From NCBI GenBank assembly GCA_022822365.1, contig JAJEBV010000015.1:1-64000 (forward strand): a DNA stretch of 64,000 nt. Reading direction: 5' to 3'. The DNA comes from Thermoanaerobaculia bacterium. Lineage in GTDB: Bacteria > Acidobacteriota > Thermoanaerobaculia > Multivoradales > Multivoraceae. The translations under genes and the position numbers were made by a program. Below, in pieces: positions 54,301-63,406 of this stretch (the first letter of the stretch is position 1; every line of letters starts with the position of its first letter). The notes beneath the pieces are model-generated. The model did not search any database, had not been told where the DNA came from, and was given only the letters and a program-made list of their open reading frames with translations.

Positions 54301-55776
54301 TCAATAGCGCGGCAACGACGGGTCCACGTCCTCCGCCCACGCATCGATCCCGCCGGCCAGGTTGTACGCCTGCTGGAAGCCGTTGTCGCGGAGGATGTTG
54401 GTCGCCCGGGTCGACCGCGGGCCATGGTGGCAGTGGACGACCCAGAGCTTCGAGGGGTCGAGCTCTTCCAACCGGCCTTCGAGTTCGGCGACGGGGATCA
54501 GGGTCGATCCGTCGATGCGGCAGATCGCGTACTCCTGCGGGCCCCGGACGTCGAGGATGCTGAAATCGCGGCCGTCGTTCATCCAGGACTGGACCTGGCT
54601 GGGGGTCACGTCGATCAGGTCGTTGAGCGCCGGCTCTTCGGCGACGGCGGGGACGCCGCAGAACTGCTCGTAGTCGATCAGTTCGGTCTGGGTCGGGTTC
54701 TCGGAGCAGATGGGGCAGTCCGGGTTCTTGCGCAGCTTCAGCTCGCGGAAGCTCATGCGCAGAGCGTCGAACAGGAGCAGGCGGCCGATCAGGGGATCGC
54801 CCTGGCCGATGATCAGCTTGATCACCTCGTTCGCCTGCAGGCTGCCGATGATGCCGGGCAACACGCCGAGGACGCCGCCCTCGGCGCATGAGGGGACGAG
54901 TCCCGGCGGCGGCGGCTCGGCGAACAGGCAGCGGTAGCAAGGACCCTTGGCGCCCCAGAACACGGACACCTGGCCCTCGAAGCGGAAGATCGACCCGTAG
55001 ACGTTCGGCTTGCCGAGCAGAACGCAGGCGTCGTTGACGAGGTAGCGGGTCGGGAAGTTGTCCGTGCCGTCGACGATCACGTCGTAGTCCTCGAAGATCT
55101 CGAGCGCGTTGCTCGAGTCGAGCAGCACCGAGTGCGGCACAAGGTCGATGTGCGGGTTCACCTCGTGCAGGCGTTCGACCGCGGCGTCGAGCTTGGGACG
55201 GCCGACATCCGCGTTGCTGTACAGCAACTGCCGGTGCAGGTTCGATTCGTCGACGACGTCGAAGTCGACCAGGCCGAGACGGCCGACGCCCGCCGCGGCC
55301 AGGTACATGCCGACCGGCGAGCCGAGCCCGCCGGTGCCGATCATCAGCACCTTGGCCTGCTTGAGCTTCAACTGCCCCTCGGAACCGACCTCGGGCATGA
55401 TGAGGTGGCGGCTGTAGCGGAGGATCTCCTCCGGGTTCAGCTCGGTCGCGGTCGACTGCGCCGCGGTCGACCGAGTCGCGGCTGGCGGCGGTTCCGCCAC
55501 CGCGCCGCCGGCGATCGACGGGATGATCGCCAGCGTCGCGTCGCCGTTGATCGGCGTCGCCTCGCGCTCCAGGTAGCGCACGTCCTCGTCGTTCAGGAAC
55601 AGGTTGACGAAGGTGCGCAGCTTGCCGTCGTCGCCGAACAGGTGGGGCCGCAGCCCTTCGTAGCGGGTGACGAGCTGCTCCATCGCCTCGCCGACCGTGG
55701 CGGCGGCCACCGCCACCTCGGCCTGTTCGTCGGCGAAGCCCCGCAGGGGCGTGGGAATCTGTATGAGTACGGTCAT
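54301..55776 (-). CDS. CysO-MoeZ-rhodanese fusion (sulfur carrier + E1-like activator)
   Basis: This 491-residue protein has three domains. Residues 1-91 form a ThiS/MoaD/CysO-type carrier ending in Gly90-Gly91 (SIAGG). Residues about 113-360 form an E1-like adenylyltransferase with GTGGLGSP at 147-154, SNLHRQLLY, DNFPTRYL, and zinc CxxC pairs (CYRC, CPIC). Residues about 385-491 form a rhodanese with Cys449 in HCHHGPRS. It would adenylate and then thiocarboxylate a carrier C-terminus. With the Mec and CysM genes upstream it forms a CysO-type cysteine pathway known from Mycobacterium. It may also activate MoaD. How the internal GG becomes a free C-terminus is open. Confidence 0.9.
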   Translation of the reverse strand: MTVLIQIPTPLRGFADEQAEVAVAAATVGEAMEQLVTRYEGLRPHLFGDDGKLRTFVNLFLNDEDVRYLEREATPINGDATLAIIPSIAGGAVAEPPPAATRSTAAQSTATELNPEEILRYSRHLIMPEVGSEGQLKLKQAKVLMIGTGGLGSPVGMYLAAAGVGRLGLVDFDVVDESNLHRQLLYSNADVGRPKLDAAVERLHEVNPHIDLVPHSVLLDSSNALEIFEDYDVIVDGTDNFPTRYLVNDACVLLGKPNVYGSIFRFEGQVSVFWGAKGPCYRCLFAEPPPPGLVPSCAEGGVLGVLPGIIGSLQANEVIKLIIGQGDPLIGRLLLFDALRMSFRELKLRKNPDCPICSENPTQTELIDYEQFCGVPAVAEEPALNDLIDVTPSQVQSWMNDGRDFSILDVRGPQEYAICRIDGSTLIPVAELEGRLEELDPSKLWVVHCHHGPRSTRATNILRDNGFQQAYNLAGGIDAWAEDVDPSLPRY

Positions 55777-55813
55777 CGTCGGTCTCCGTGGGACTCTTCG
55801 GTCCTATACGTGT

Positions 55814-56272
55814 TCAGATCGCGGGCGGTTCAGGAGTGCGGATCGGCTCCTCGTCGAAGCGGGAACGGTCGTTGCTGAGCCGCCAGCTCCGCTCGTCCCG
55901 GGCGCGGCCCTCGCGCACCGAGACGATCAGGTAACTGTAGCCCGGCCAGGCGTGGTCCCGGTCGAAGTCGCTGGGCCGCGACGGGTGATCCGGGTGCGAG
56001 TGGTAGTAGCCCACCACGTCGAGGCCTTCCGCCCGCGCCTCCCGCTCGGTCCGCAGGATGACCTCGGGCGGGATCAGGTAGCGGTTGTGGCGGTTCCCCT
56101 CCTCGCGCGTGTTCTCGGCGCCCACGAGCCGCACGACGCGGGCCAGAGACGCCCCATTCTCACCGGCAGCCTTCTCGCTGCTGCCGACCAGGATGCCGCA
56201 GCACTCCTCCGGGTACGTCGCCTCGCCGTGGGCGCGGATGCGGGCCAGGTCGCCCTGGGACAGCTCGATCAT
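55814..56272 (-). CDS. mec: Mec-type JAMM metallopeptidase (CysO-cysteine hydrolase)
   Basis: The 152-residue JAB1/MPN+ domain protein has Glu in PEECCG (22-23) and H91-S-H93-x7-S101-x2-D104, the full zinc-binding JAMM signature. In Mycobacterium, Mec releases cysteine from CysO-cysteine. It lies between the CysO-MoeZ fusion and CysM genes (2-bp gap to CysM). It could also cut the fusion after its GG. Confidence 0.92.
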   Translation of the reverse strand: MIELSQGDLARIRAHGEATYPEECCGILVGSSEKAAGENGASLARVVRLVGAENTREEGNRHNRYLIPPEVILRTEREARAEGLDVVGYYHSHPDHPSRPSDFDRDHAWPGYSYLIVSVREGRARDERSWRLSNDRSRFDEEPIRTPEPPAI

Positions 56273-56274
56273 CC

Positions 56275-57339
56275 TCAGTCCTCGTCCCAGAACGGCTCGG
56301 ACAGGTACTTGTCGGCACCGTCGCAGAGGATGGTCACGACGACGGCGCGCTCCCCGGCCTCGGCGGCGCGCTCGGCGATCCGCCGGGCCGCGACCACATT
56401 GGCGGCCGCCGAGATGCCGACGAGCAGGCCGCTCCGCCGGGCAAGCGCCTTGACCTCCGCGTAGGCGTCCTCGGTGCTGACCGCGGCTTCCTCGTGGGCG
56501 ATCGAAGCGTCGTAGATCGCCGGCACCAGGGCGCTCGGCATGTGCTTCATGCCTTCCAGTCCATGGAAAGGACCGTCCGGCTGCATCGAGACGAGCCGGA
56601 CCCGGGGAGCGCGCTCGGTCAGGTAGCGCGCCGTGCCGCAGAAGGTGCCGCTGGTGCCGAGACCCGCGACGAAGTGCGTGAGCCGCCCCTCCGTCTGGAT
56701 CCAGATCTCGGGGCCTGTGGTCTCGAAGTGAGCCCGCCAGTTGGCGGTATTGCTGTACTGGTCCACGTAGCAGAACGCCTCCGGATCCGCCTCGATCATC
56801 CGGCGCGCCTCGCGGATCGCGCCGTCCGAGCCCTCCATTGGATCGGTCAGGACGAGGTCGGCACCGAACGCGCCGAGGATGCGGCGGCGCTCGATGGAGG
56901 CGTTCTCCGGCAGGCAGAGCGTCACGCCGACGTCCATCGCCGCGCCGATCATGGCGAGCGCGATGCCGGTGTTGCCCGAGGTCGCGTCCAGGACGCGGCG
57001 GCCGCCGTCGAGCTGGCCGGCGTCCCGGGCCGCCAGCATCATGTGTCGCGCCGGGCGGTCCTTGACCGAGCCGCCGGGATTCGCCATCTCCGCCTTGGCG
57101 AGGAGTTCGGATCCGCCTTCCCGAGCGGCCGGTCCGAGAACGTGGCTCAGGTCAAGCAGGGGCGTGTTGCCTATCCGCGACAGGAGGCGCCGGGCGCCAT
57201 CGCCGAGCCCCTCAGGAATCGGCGGGCCGGCCAGCTCGACGGCGGCCGTGGCGTACTCGCTGGGAGCGGATTCGGTTCGTCTCACGCCGCGCAACCTCAC
57301 TTGCGCGTGGGAGACGTCTTCGGCGGGATGGATGCTCAT
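56275..57339 (-). CDS. cysM: PLP-dependent cysteine synthase, CysM-like
   Basis: The 354-residue fold-type II PLP enzyme has the PLP Lys93 in NPGGSVKDR, the substrate loop TSGNTGIALA, and GLGTSGTFCG for the PLP phosphate. Beside CysO and Mec, it likely uses O-phosphoserine or O-acetylserine with thiocarboxylated CysO as sulfur donor. An N-terminal extension of about 50 residues precedes the core (IGNTPLLDL). The ATG at 57339 has GGAG upstream. Confidence 0.9.
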   Translation of the reverse strand: MSIHPAEDVSHAQVRLRGVRRTESAPSEYATAAVELAGPPIPEGLGDGARRLLSRIGNTPLLDLSHVLGPAAREGGSELLAKAEMANPGGSVKDRPARHMMLAARDAGQLDGGRRVLDATSGNTGIALAMIGAAMDVGVTLCLPENASIERRRILGAFGADLVLTDPMEGSDGAIREARRMIEADPEAFCYVDQYSNTANWRAHFETTGPEIWIQTEGRLTHFVAGLGTSGTFCGTARYLTERAPRVRLVSMQPDGPFHGLEGMKHMPSALVPAIYDASIAHEEAAVSTEDAYAEVKALARRSGLLVGISAAANVVAARRIAERAAEAGERAVVVTILCDGADKYLSEPFWDED

Positions 57340-57465
57340 CGTGCGGACTCCGGCGGGCGGCTCAGGGCGAGCCGCGGCGCGGGGACCGGGAATTGTTGAC
57401 CACATCGCTCACATTTACAACCGGCGGGCTGCACGGCTGCGCGCGTGTCGATAGTCTCCCCCGCC
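57340..57465. promoter_or_regulatory. Divergent promoter region, cysteine operon / molybdoenzyme
   Basis: This 126-bp gap holds an AT-richer core at about 57391-57419 (TTGTTGACCACATC and the following ACATTTACAA), the best candidate for promoters on both strands. Exact -35/-10 boxes are not certain. Confidence 0.4.
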
Positions 57466-58095
57466 ATGAACGATGTCCCGAGGCGCGGCGACGACCGGAT
57501 CCCTCCCGGCCAGTACGTCACGAAGAAGTGGCCGGTGCTGTCCGTCGGCGATACGCCGGAGGTCGAACTGGCCGGCTTCGAACTGCGGCTGTTCGGCCGC
57601 GTCGAGACCGAGCACGCGTTCGACTGGCCGGGGCTGCAGTCGCTGCCGCGGCGCGAGGTGACGGCCGACTTCCACTGCGTCACCCGCTTCTCGACCCTTG
57701 ACAACCCGTGGTCCGGGTTTGCGACCCGGGACGTGCTGGGGGCGGTTGCGCTGTCTCCGGACGCGACGCACGCGATGATCCACTGCTACGGCGGCTACAC
57801 GACGAACCTGCCGCTCGACGACCTGCTGTCCGAGCACGCGTTGTTCGCCGACCGCCACGGCGGCGAGCCGCTGGCGCCGGAACACGGCGGGCCGCTGCGG
57901 CTCGTGGTGCCCCATCTCTACGCCTGGAAGAGCGCGAAGTGGGTAGAGGGCATCGAGTTCCTGAACGGCGACGAGCGGGGCTTCTGGGAGGAGAACGGCT
58001 ACCACACCTATGGAGACCCCTGGGCCGAGCAGCGGTTTTCGTCACAGGAGACGCGGCAGGCGTGGCAGGTGCGGCGGGCTGTTCAGGGCGGCTGA
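57466..58095 (+). CDS. Sulfite-oxidase-like molybdopterin oxidoreductase
   Basis: The 209-residue molybdopterin-binding domain of the sulfite oxidase family has Cys71 in DFHCVTRFSTLDNPWSG as the expected molybdenum ligand. HCYGGYTTNLPLDD and GPLRLVVPHLYAWKSAKWV are further core segments. There is no signal peptide and no haem or dimerisation domain, so it resembles small cytoplasmic YuiH-type proteins. The redox substrate is unknown. The MoaD-MoaE fusion in this window would help supply its cofactor. Confidence 0.9.
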   Translation: MNDVPRRGDDRIPPGQYVTKKWPVLSVGDTPEVELAGFELRLFGRVETEHAFDWPGLQSLPRREVTADFHCVTRFSTLDNPWSGFATRDVLGAVALSPDATHAMIHCYGGYTTNLPLDDLLSEHALFADRHGGEPLAPEHGGPLRLVVPHLYAWKSAKWVEGIEFLNGDERGFWEENGYHTYGDPWAEQRFSSQETRQAWQVRRAVQGG

Positions 58096-58110
58096 CGCCG
58101 GGCAGCAAAG

Positions 58111-58180
58111 AGGTCGCCGCTTCGCGGCGCGTCTGTTGGCCGCCTTCGGCGGCGGCGGGTCAGAAGACCCGCGCACCCAG
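58111..58180 (-). repeat. Modular palindromic repeat, copy G (hairpins 1 + 2 + 3b, inverted)
   Basis: Same layout and orientation as copy C: on the minus strand CTGGGTGCGCGGG, hairpin 1, hairpin 2, spacer, and hairpin 3b (CGCCGCG-AA-GCGGCG). It ends exactly at the argR stop codon and fills the gap to the convergent molybdoenzyme gene. Confidence 0.87.
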
Positions 58181-58639
58181 TCAGTCGCCTTCTAGCAGCG
58201 CGGCGAGGGACTCGCGGATGCGGTCGCGGGCGGCGGCGCTCTTGAGGACCAGGAGGACGGTGTCGTCGCCGGCGATCGTGCCGGCGACGTCGGGCCAGTC
58301 GGCCTGGTCGATCACGACCGCCAGCGCGTTCGCGTTGCCGCTGCGCGTCCTCAGAACGAGGAGCGCCTCGCCCTCGCTCACGCCGGTCACGAACATCCGC
58401 ATGGCGCGCTCGACATCGGGGCGGACCGGTCCCACGGCCTGCTCCGCCGGCGCGTAGCGGAAGCCGCCGCCGGCCAGGGGCACCTTCAGCAGGCCGAGCC
58501 GGCGCACGTCGCGCGACACGGTGGCCTGGGACACCTGGAAGCCGCGGCGGCCGAGGGCGCGCACCAGGTCTTTCTGGCTCGACACCGGCCGCCGGCCGAT
58601 GATGTCCAGGATGGCGCCGTGGCGGATCGCGGTGGTCAT
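58181..58639 (-). CDS. argR: Arginine repressor
   Basis: The 152-residue protein has a winged-helix DNA-binding half (ILDIIGRRPVSSQKDLVRALGRRGFQVSQATVSRDVRRLGLLKV; the SQATVSRD helix is diagnostic). The C-terminal oligomerisation/arginine-binding half has GTIAGDDTVLLVL. It is the last gene of the arg operon, its ATG overlapping the argH stop, so it would control its own operon in response to arginine. No ARG box was located because the operon promoter is outside the window. Confidence 0.95.
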   Translation of the reverse strand: MTTAIRHGAILDIIGRRPVSSQKDLVRALGRRGFQVSQATVSRDVRRLGLLKVPLAGGGFRYAPAEQAVGPVRPDVERAMRMFVTGVSEGEALLVLRTRSGNANALAVVIDQADWPDVAGTIAGDDTVLLVLKSAAARDRIRESLAALLEGD

Positions 58640-60141
58640 GAGCCGGCTCCCGGGATGTTCTCGGCCAGCAACCCACCGTCCAGGTGGGCCCGGTAGATCG
58701 GAGGTGGTTCCTGCTCGCCGAGCCAGCGCCGCTCGGCCGCAAGCCGTTCGCCTATCTCCTCGATCTGGTCCCGTACCCGCTCCGGCGCCGGCCCGCCGTA
58801 GCTCCGATGGGCGGCAAGCGAGGCCTCCGGCCGCAGCGCGGCCAGCAGCCCTTCCCGGTCCTCGATCTCCGGCACGAGTTCTTCGAGATCCGAGGCTGGA
58901 AGCTGCCACAGCTCGACGCCCCGCTCTCCGGCGGCGCGGACCACGGCGCCGGTGCGCTCATGGGCGCTGCGGAACGGCACGCCCGCCGCGGCCAGGAGAT
59001 CGGCCAGATCGGTGGCGGTGATGTACGAGCCCTCCAGCGCCGCCGCCATCGCCTCGCGGTCGAACTCGAGGCTCTCGCCCAGCACCCGGGCCACGTCGAA
59101 CGAGGTGGTCACCGTGTCGAAGGCGTCGAACAGGGCCTCCTTGTCCTCCTGCAGATCGCTGTTGTAGGTCAGCGGCAGGCCCTTGACCGTCACCAGCAGC
59201 GACACCAGGTCGCCCACCGCGCGGCCCGACTTGCCGCGGAGGATCTCCGCGGGTTCCGGGTTCTTTTTCTGCGGCATGATGCTCGAGCCCTTGGCGGCCC
59301 GGTCCTGGAGCCGGGCGAAGGAGAACTCGCTCGACGTCCAGAGCACGACTTCCTCGGCCCAGCGGGACAGGTGGACCATGGCGAGCGCGCAGGCGAAGAG
59401 CGCCTCGGCGACGTAGTCGCGGTCCGCGACCGCCCACATGCTGTTCGGATAGGCGGCCTCCATGCCGAGCAGTTCGGCGCTGCGGACGGGGTCGATCCGG
59501 TGCGGCGACCCGGCCATCGCCCCGGCGCCGAGCGGGCTCAAACCCGCCGACCGGTGGGCACGCCGAAGCCTTCCGGCGTCCGCCAGGACCGACCAGGCGT
59601 GGGCGAGCAGGTGCTGCGCCAGTGTCGTCGGCTGGGCGCGCTGCATGTGCGTGTAGCCGGGAAGAGCCGTGTCCACGTGCAGCCGTCCCTGGGCGAGCAG
59701 GGCCTCGACGAGGCCCAGGGCCGCGGCGACCGCGCGCTCGGCCTCCGACCGCTGCCACAGCCGGAAGGCGACCGCCGTCTGGTCGTTGCGGCTGCGGGCG
59801 GTGTGCAGCCGCCTGCCCGCGTCGCCGATCTCCTCAGTGAGCTGCCGCTCGATCCAGGTGTGGACGTCCTCGTCCACGCCCCCGACCTCGAGCTCGCCCG
59901 CCTCGACGCGCCGGAGCATCGAGCTCAGGCCGGAGAGGACGCCGGCCGCCGAATCCCGGTCGATGACCCCGGTCTCCAACAGCATCCGGGCGTGCGCCAG
60001 CGAGCCGATCAGGTCCGCGGCGGCGAGCCGGTGGTCGAACGGCAACGACCGCGTGTAGGCGTCGATGACCGGATCGACCTCCGCGTCGAACGCGCCGCCC
60101 CACAGGCGGGGCGTAGCGGGCCCGTCGGCCTTCCCGCTCAA
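58636..60141 (-). CDS. argH: Argininosuccinate lyase
   Basis: Splits argininosuccinate into arginine and fumarate. The 501-residue fumarase-family protein has the signature GSSIMPQKKNP with the catalytic Ser, HTARSRNDQ and GYTHMQRAQPT. The C-terminus is somewhat extended compared with 460-470 in many homologues. The start is a TTG at 60141 overlapping the argD stop (TTGA), with no better in-frame alternative. Confidence 0.96.
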   Translation of the reverse strand: MSGKADGPATPRLWGGAFDAEVDPVIDAYTRSLPFDHRLAAADLIGSLAHARMLLETGVIDRDSAAGVLSGLSSMLRRVEAGELEVGGVDEDVHTWIERQLTEEIGDAGRRLHTARSRNDQTAVAFRLWQRSEAERAVAAALGLVEALLAQGRLHVDTALPGYTHMQRAQPTTLAQHLLAHAWSVLADAGRLRRAHRSAGLSPLGAGAMAGSPHRIDPVRSAELLGMEAAYPNSMWAVADRDYVAEALFACALAMVHLSRWAEEVVLWTSSEFSFARLQDRAAKGSSIMPQKKNPEPAEILRGKSGRAVGDLVSLLVTVKGLPLTYNSDLQEDKEALFDAFDTVTTSFDVARVLGESLEFDREAMAAALEGSYITATDLADLLAAAGVPFRSAHERTGAVVRAAGERGVELWQLPASDLEELVPEIEDREGLLAALRPEASLAAHRSYGGPAPERVRDQIEEIGERLAAERRWLGEQEPPPIYRAHLDGGLLAENIPGAGS

Positions 60142-61316
60142 GCCGCAGCTTCCTCCAGGCAGTGCGCGAGGATCCCGACCGCCCGCTCGATCTCCGGGTC
60201 ATGGACCACGAGGGGCGGCAGCATCCGGATGCTGTGCGGACGGGGCGCGTTGACAATCAGGCCGTTCTCCAGGCAACGGGACGCGACATCGGCCGCGTCG
60301 GGTGTGCACTCGATCGCCGTCATCAGCCCCTGGCCCCGCACCTCGGTGACGAGGCCGCCGGCCTTGAGCTGACCGAGCAGGGCACGGAGGTACTCGCCGG
60401 CCCTGGTCACGCGTTCGAGGAAGTCCGGATCGAACACCGTCTCGAGCACGGCCCGGACCGCGGCGCTCGCGAGCGGGTTGCCGCCGAAGGTCGTGCCGTG
60501 AGTGCCCGGTACGAGCGCCGAGGCGACCTCGCTCCGCGCCAGCACGGCGCCCACCGGAACGCCGCCGCCGAGCCCCTTGGCGAGAGTCACGACGTCCGGT
60601 TCGAGACCGTAGTGCTGGAAGCCGTAGGCACGGCCGAGGCGGCCTATCCCGGTCTGCACCTCGTCGAGGATGAACAGGGCGCCGCGTTCGCGGCAGAGCG
60701 CCTGCAGGCCCTCGAGGTAGCCTTCCGGCGGCTCGATCACGCCGGCCTCGCCCTGGATCGCCTCGATGAGAACCGCGCAGGTGCTGCCGTCGATCTCGCC
60801 GGCCGCCGCCTCCAGGTCGCCGAAGGGCACCGAAGCGAACCCTCCCGGAAGGGGACCGAAGCCCACCTGGTAGGCGGGTGTGGCCGTCGCCGCCAGAGCG
60901 CCCAGGGTGCGGCCGTGGAAGCCGCCCTCCGCGGTGACGATCCGGTGCCGGTCGCCCGAGCCGTCGCGGTCGTAGGCGTAGCGCCGCGCCAGCTTGATCG
61001 CCGCTTCGACCGCCTCGGCGCCGCTGTTGCAGAAGAACGCGCTGTGGAGCAGACCCTCCGTGGCGTCCACCAGCAACTCGGCCGCCCGCTCCTGTTCGCG
61101 GATCCTGAAGAGGTTCGAGACGTGCAGGTAGCGCCCGGCCTGGCGCGTGATCGCCTCGGTCAGGGCCGGGTGGCTGTGGCCCAGGGACGAAACCGCGATG
61201 CCGGCCAGGAAGTCGAGGTACTCGCGACCCTGGACGTCCCAGAGGCGCACTCCGTCGCCGTGGCTGAACGCCACCGGCGCCCGCTTGTAGTTCGCGAACA
61301 GGCTGTCCTCGGTCAT
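60138..61316 (-). CDS. argD: Acetylornithine aminotransferase
   Basis: The 392-residue class III aminotransferase converts N-acetylglutamate semialdehyde to N-acetylornithine. NSGAEAVEAAIKLAR, GGFHGRTLGALA, LDEVQTGIGRLG and LAKGLGGGVPVG (PLP Lys) match ArgD. The ATG at 61316 overlaps the argB stop by 4 bp. The place between argB and argH confirms the assignment. Confidence 0.95.
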   Translation of the reverse strand: MTEDSLFANYKRAPVAFSHGDGVRLWDVQGREYLDFLAGIAVSSLGHSHPALTEAITRQAGRYLHVSNLFRIREQERAAELLVDATEGLLHSAFFCNSGAEAVEAAIKLARRYAYDRDGSGDRHRIVTAEGGFHGRTLGALAATATPAYQVGFGPLPGGFASVPFGDLEAAAGEIDGSTCAVLIEAIQGEAGVIEPPEGYLEGLQALCRERGALFILDEVQTGIGRLGRAYGFQHYGLEPDVVTLAKGLGGGVPVGAVLARSEVASALVPGTHGTTFGGNPLASAAVRAVLETVFDPDFLERVTRAGEYLRALLGQLKAGGLVTEVRGQGLMTAIECTPDAADVASRCLENGLIVNAPRPHSIRMLPPLVVHDPEIERAVGILAHCLEEAAA

Positions 61317-62200
61317 GACAGGTCTACTCCCTGAATCAGGCTCTGCTGGGTTGCGGGCTTGATCATCGTTCCGATGCCGCCTTCGGTGAAGAGCTCCACG
61401 AGGAGCCCATGCGGTTCGCCGGCGGCGACGATGTGGGCGCTGCCGACTCCGGCCTCGATGGCGCTGAGGCAGGCTCGCACCTTCGGCACCATTCCGGCGG
61501 ACACGACGCCGGAGTCGATCAGTTCCTGGGCTTCGCCGGGGGTGAGCCGCGACCGGAACGAGCCGTTGTCGTTGATCCCGCGCACGTCGGTGAGCAGGAG
61601 GAGCTTCTCGGCGGAGACCTCGGCGGCGAGCGCCGCGGCCGCGGTATCGGCGTTGACGTTGTAGGTGTCGCCGCCCGGCCCGACGCCGAGCGAGCCGATC
61701 ACCGGCACATAGCCCGAGTTCGTGAGCTGGTCGAGCAGCGAGGTGTCGACCCTCTCGATCTCGCCGACGAAGCCGAGTTCGTCCGCCCGCGCGTGGGGGC
61801 GCACCCGCAGCAGGTCGCCGTCCTTGCCGGTGAGGCCCACGGCCCGTCCGCCGGCGCGCTGGATCATTCCCACCAGGCGCTTGTTGACGGAACCGCCGAG
61901 AACCATCTCGACCACCCGCATCGTGGCCTCGTCGGTGACCCGCAGGCCGTCGACGAAGCGCGGCTCGATGCCCATCGTCTCGAGCGTCGTCGAAATCTCG
62001 GCCCCGCCGCCGTGAACCAGCATCGGGCGCAGCCCGGCGCTCCGCAGCAGCACCAGATCCTCGATCAGGGTGCCGAACTCCTCGCCGGCCATCGCCCGGC
62101 CGCCGTACTTGACGACGACGCGCTTGCCGCGCCACGCCGACGCGTAGCGCAGCGCCGCCGCCATCTCCTGGCCCAGATCCCTTTCAGTCGCCACGTTCAT
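61313..62200 (-). CDS. argB: Acetylglutamate kinase
   Basis: The 295-residue amino-acid-kinase-fold protein has VVVKYGGRAM (phosphate-binding Lys), LVHGGGAEI, YNVNADTAAAALA and LLLLTDVRGI. It phosphorylates N-acetylglutamate. The arginine-feedback N-terminal helix of some ArgBs appears to be partly present (GQEMAAALRYASAWRGK), so inhibition by arginine is possible. Confidence 0.96.
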   Translation of the reverse strand: MNVATERDLGQEMAAALRYASAWRGKRVVVKYGGRAMAGEEFGTLIEDLVLLRSAGLRPMLVHGGGAEISTTLETMGIEPRFVDGLRVTDEATMRVVEMVLGGSVNKRLVGMIQRAGGRAVGLTGKDGDLLRVRPHARADELGFVGEIERVDTSLLDQLTNSGYVPVIGSLGVGPGGDTYNVNADTAAAALAAEVSAEKLLLLTDVRGINDNGSFRSRLTPGEAQELIDSGVVSAGMVPKVRACLSAIEAGVGSAHIVAAGEPHGLLVELFTEGGIGTMIKPATQQSLIQGVDLS

Positions 62201-62203
62201 GCC

Positions 62204-63406
62204 TCAACTCATGTAGCTGGCGTTGATCTCGATGTAGCCCTCGGACAGGTCGCAGGTCCAGACCGTCCAGCGACCCGCGCCGAGCCCCAGATCGACCTCC
62301 AGGACCGTGTGGTCCGCGACCATCGTCCGCGCCAGACCCTCGAGGTTGTCGCTGACGCCCAGACCGCCGCGCACGACCTCGACCCGCTCGCCGTCGGCGA
62401 GCACCGCGATCCCGATCCGCTGCTCCACGATGTCGACTCCCGCGCGTCCGATCGCCCCCATGAACCGGCCCCAGTTCGGCTGACCGGAACGGTAGGCCGT
62501 CTTGACCAGGGGCGAGTTGGCGATCGTGTTCGCGACCTGCCGGGCCGCCGCGTCGGTGCGAGCGCCCTTCACCCGGACCTCGATCACGCGGTTCGCTCCC
62601 TCGGCGTCGGCGATCAGGGCGACGGCGAGCCGGCCGAGGACACGCTGCAGACCGGCCGTGAAACGGTCCAGGTCGTCCGCGGACCCGGCCTCGACCCCGG
62701 CCGCGCCGTTGGCGAGCACCAGGACGCAGTCGTTCGTGCTCGTGTCGCCGTCGACCGTGACGCTGTTGAAGGTCGGCTCCACCGCCTTCCGCAGGGCGAG
62801 GTCGAGCGTCTCCGGCGACGCCTTCACGTCCGTCGTGACGAAGGCCAGGGTGGTCGCCATGTCCGGCGCCATCATTCCGGCCCCCTTCGCGATGCCGCCG
62901 ATCGTCACCTCGCCGCCCGCGAGGCCGACCTTCTCGACCTTGATCTTCGGCCGGGTGTCCGTCGTCAGGATCCCCTCAGCCGCCGAAACGCCGCCTCCCG
63001 GCCCGAGCTCGTTCGCCGCCTGGTCGATGCCGGCGAACACGGTGGGCATCGGCAGAGGGACCCCGATCACGCCGGTCGAGGCGACCAGGACGTGGCCCGG
63101 ATCCATGTCGAGCGCCGCGCCGGCCCGCTCCGCCATCGCCCGCGCGTCGGCCAGGCCCGGCTCGCCCGTGCAGGCGTTCGCGTTGCCGCTGTTCGCCACG
63201 ATCGCTCGCGCCCGGCCGCCAGCCAGGATCTCGCGGCAGTAGAGCACGGGCGCGGCCTGGACCTGGTTGCGCGTGAACACGGCCGCCAAGGCCGACGGCT
63301 CGTCGGCGGTCGAGGCGATGATCGAGAGGTCGAGCCGCCTCTTCTTCAGGCCACAGTGCACGCCGGCGGCAACGAACCCCTGCGGGGCGGTGACGCCGCA
63401 GCTCAC
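62204..63406 (-). CDS. argJ: Bifunctional ornithine acetyltransferase / N-acetylglutamate synthase
   Basis: The 400-residue protein is autoprocessed at the Thr in MAPDMATTLAF, which becomes the N-terminal nucleophile of the beta chain. KGAGMM just before it, NSGNANACTG near the N-terminus and the C-terminal EINASYMS are family segments. It recycles the acetyl group from acetylornithine to glutamate. The GTG at 63406 overlaps the argC stop (GTGA). Whether it is mono- or bifunctional cannot be told. Confidence 0.96.
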   Translation of the reverse strand: MSCGVTAPQGFVAAGVHCGLKKRRLDLSIIASTADEPSALAAVFTRNQVQAAPVLYCREILAGGRARAIVANSGNANACTGEPGLADARAMAERAGAALDMDPGHVLVASTGVIGVPLPMPTVFAGIDQAANELGPGGGVSAAEGILTTDTRPKIKVEKVGLAGGEVTIGGIAKGAGMMAPDMATTLAFVTTDVKASPETLDLALRKAVEPTFNSVTVDGDTSTNDCVLVLANGAAGVEAGSADDLDRFTAGLQRVLGRLAVALIADAEGANRVIEVRVKGARTDAAARQVANTIANSPLVKTAYRSGQPNWGRFMGAIGRAGVDIVEQRIGIAVLADGERVEVVRGGLGVSDNLEGLARTMVADHTVLEVDLGLGAGRWTVWTCDLSEGYIEINASYMS

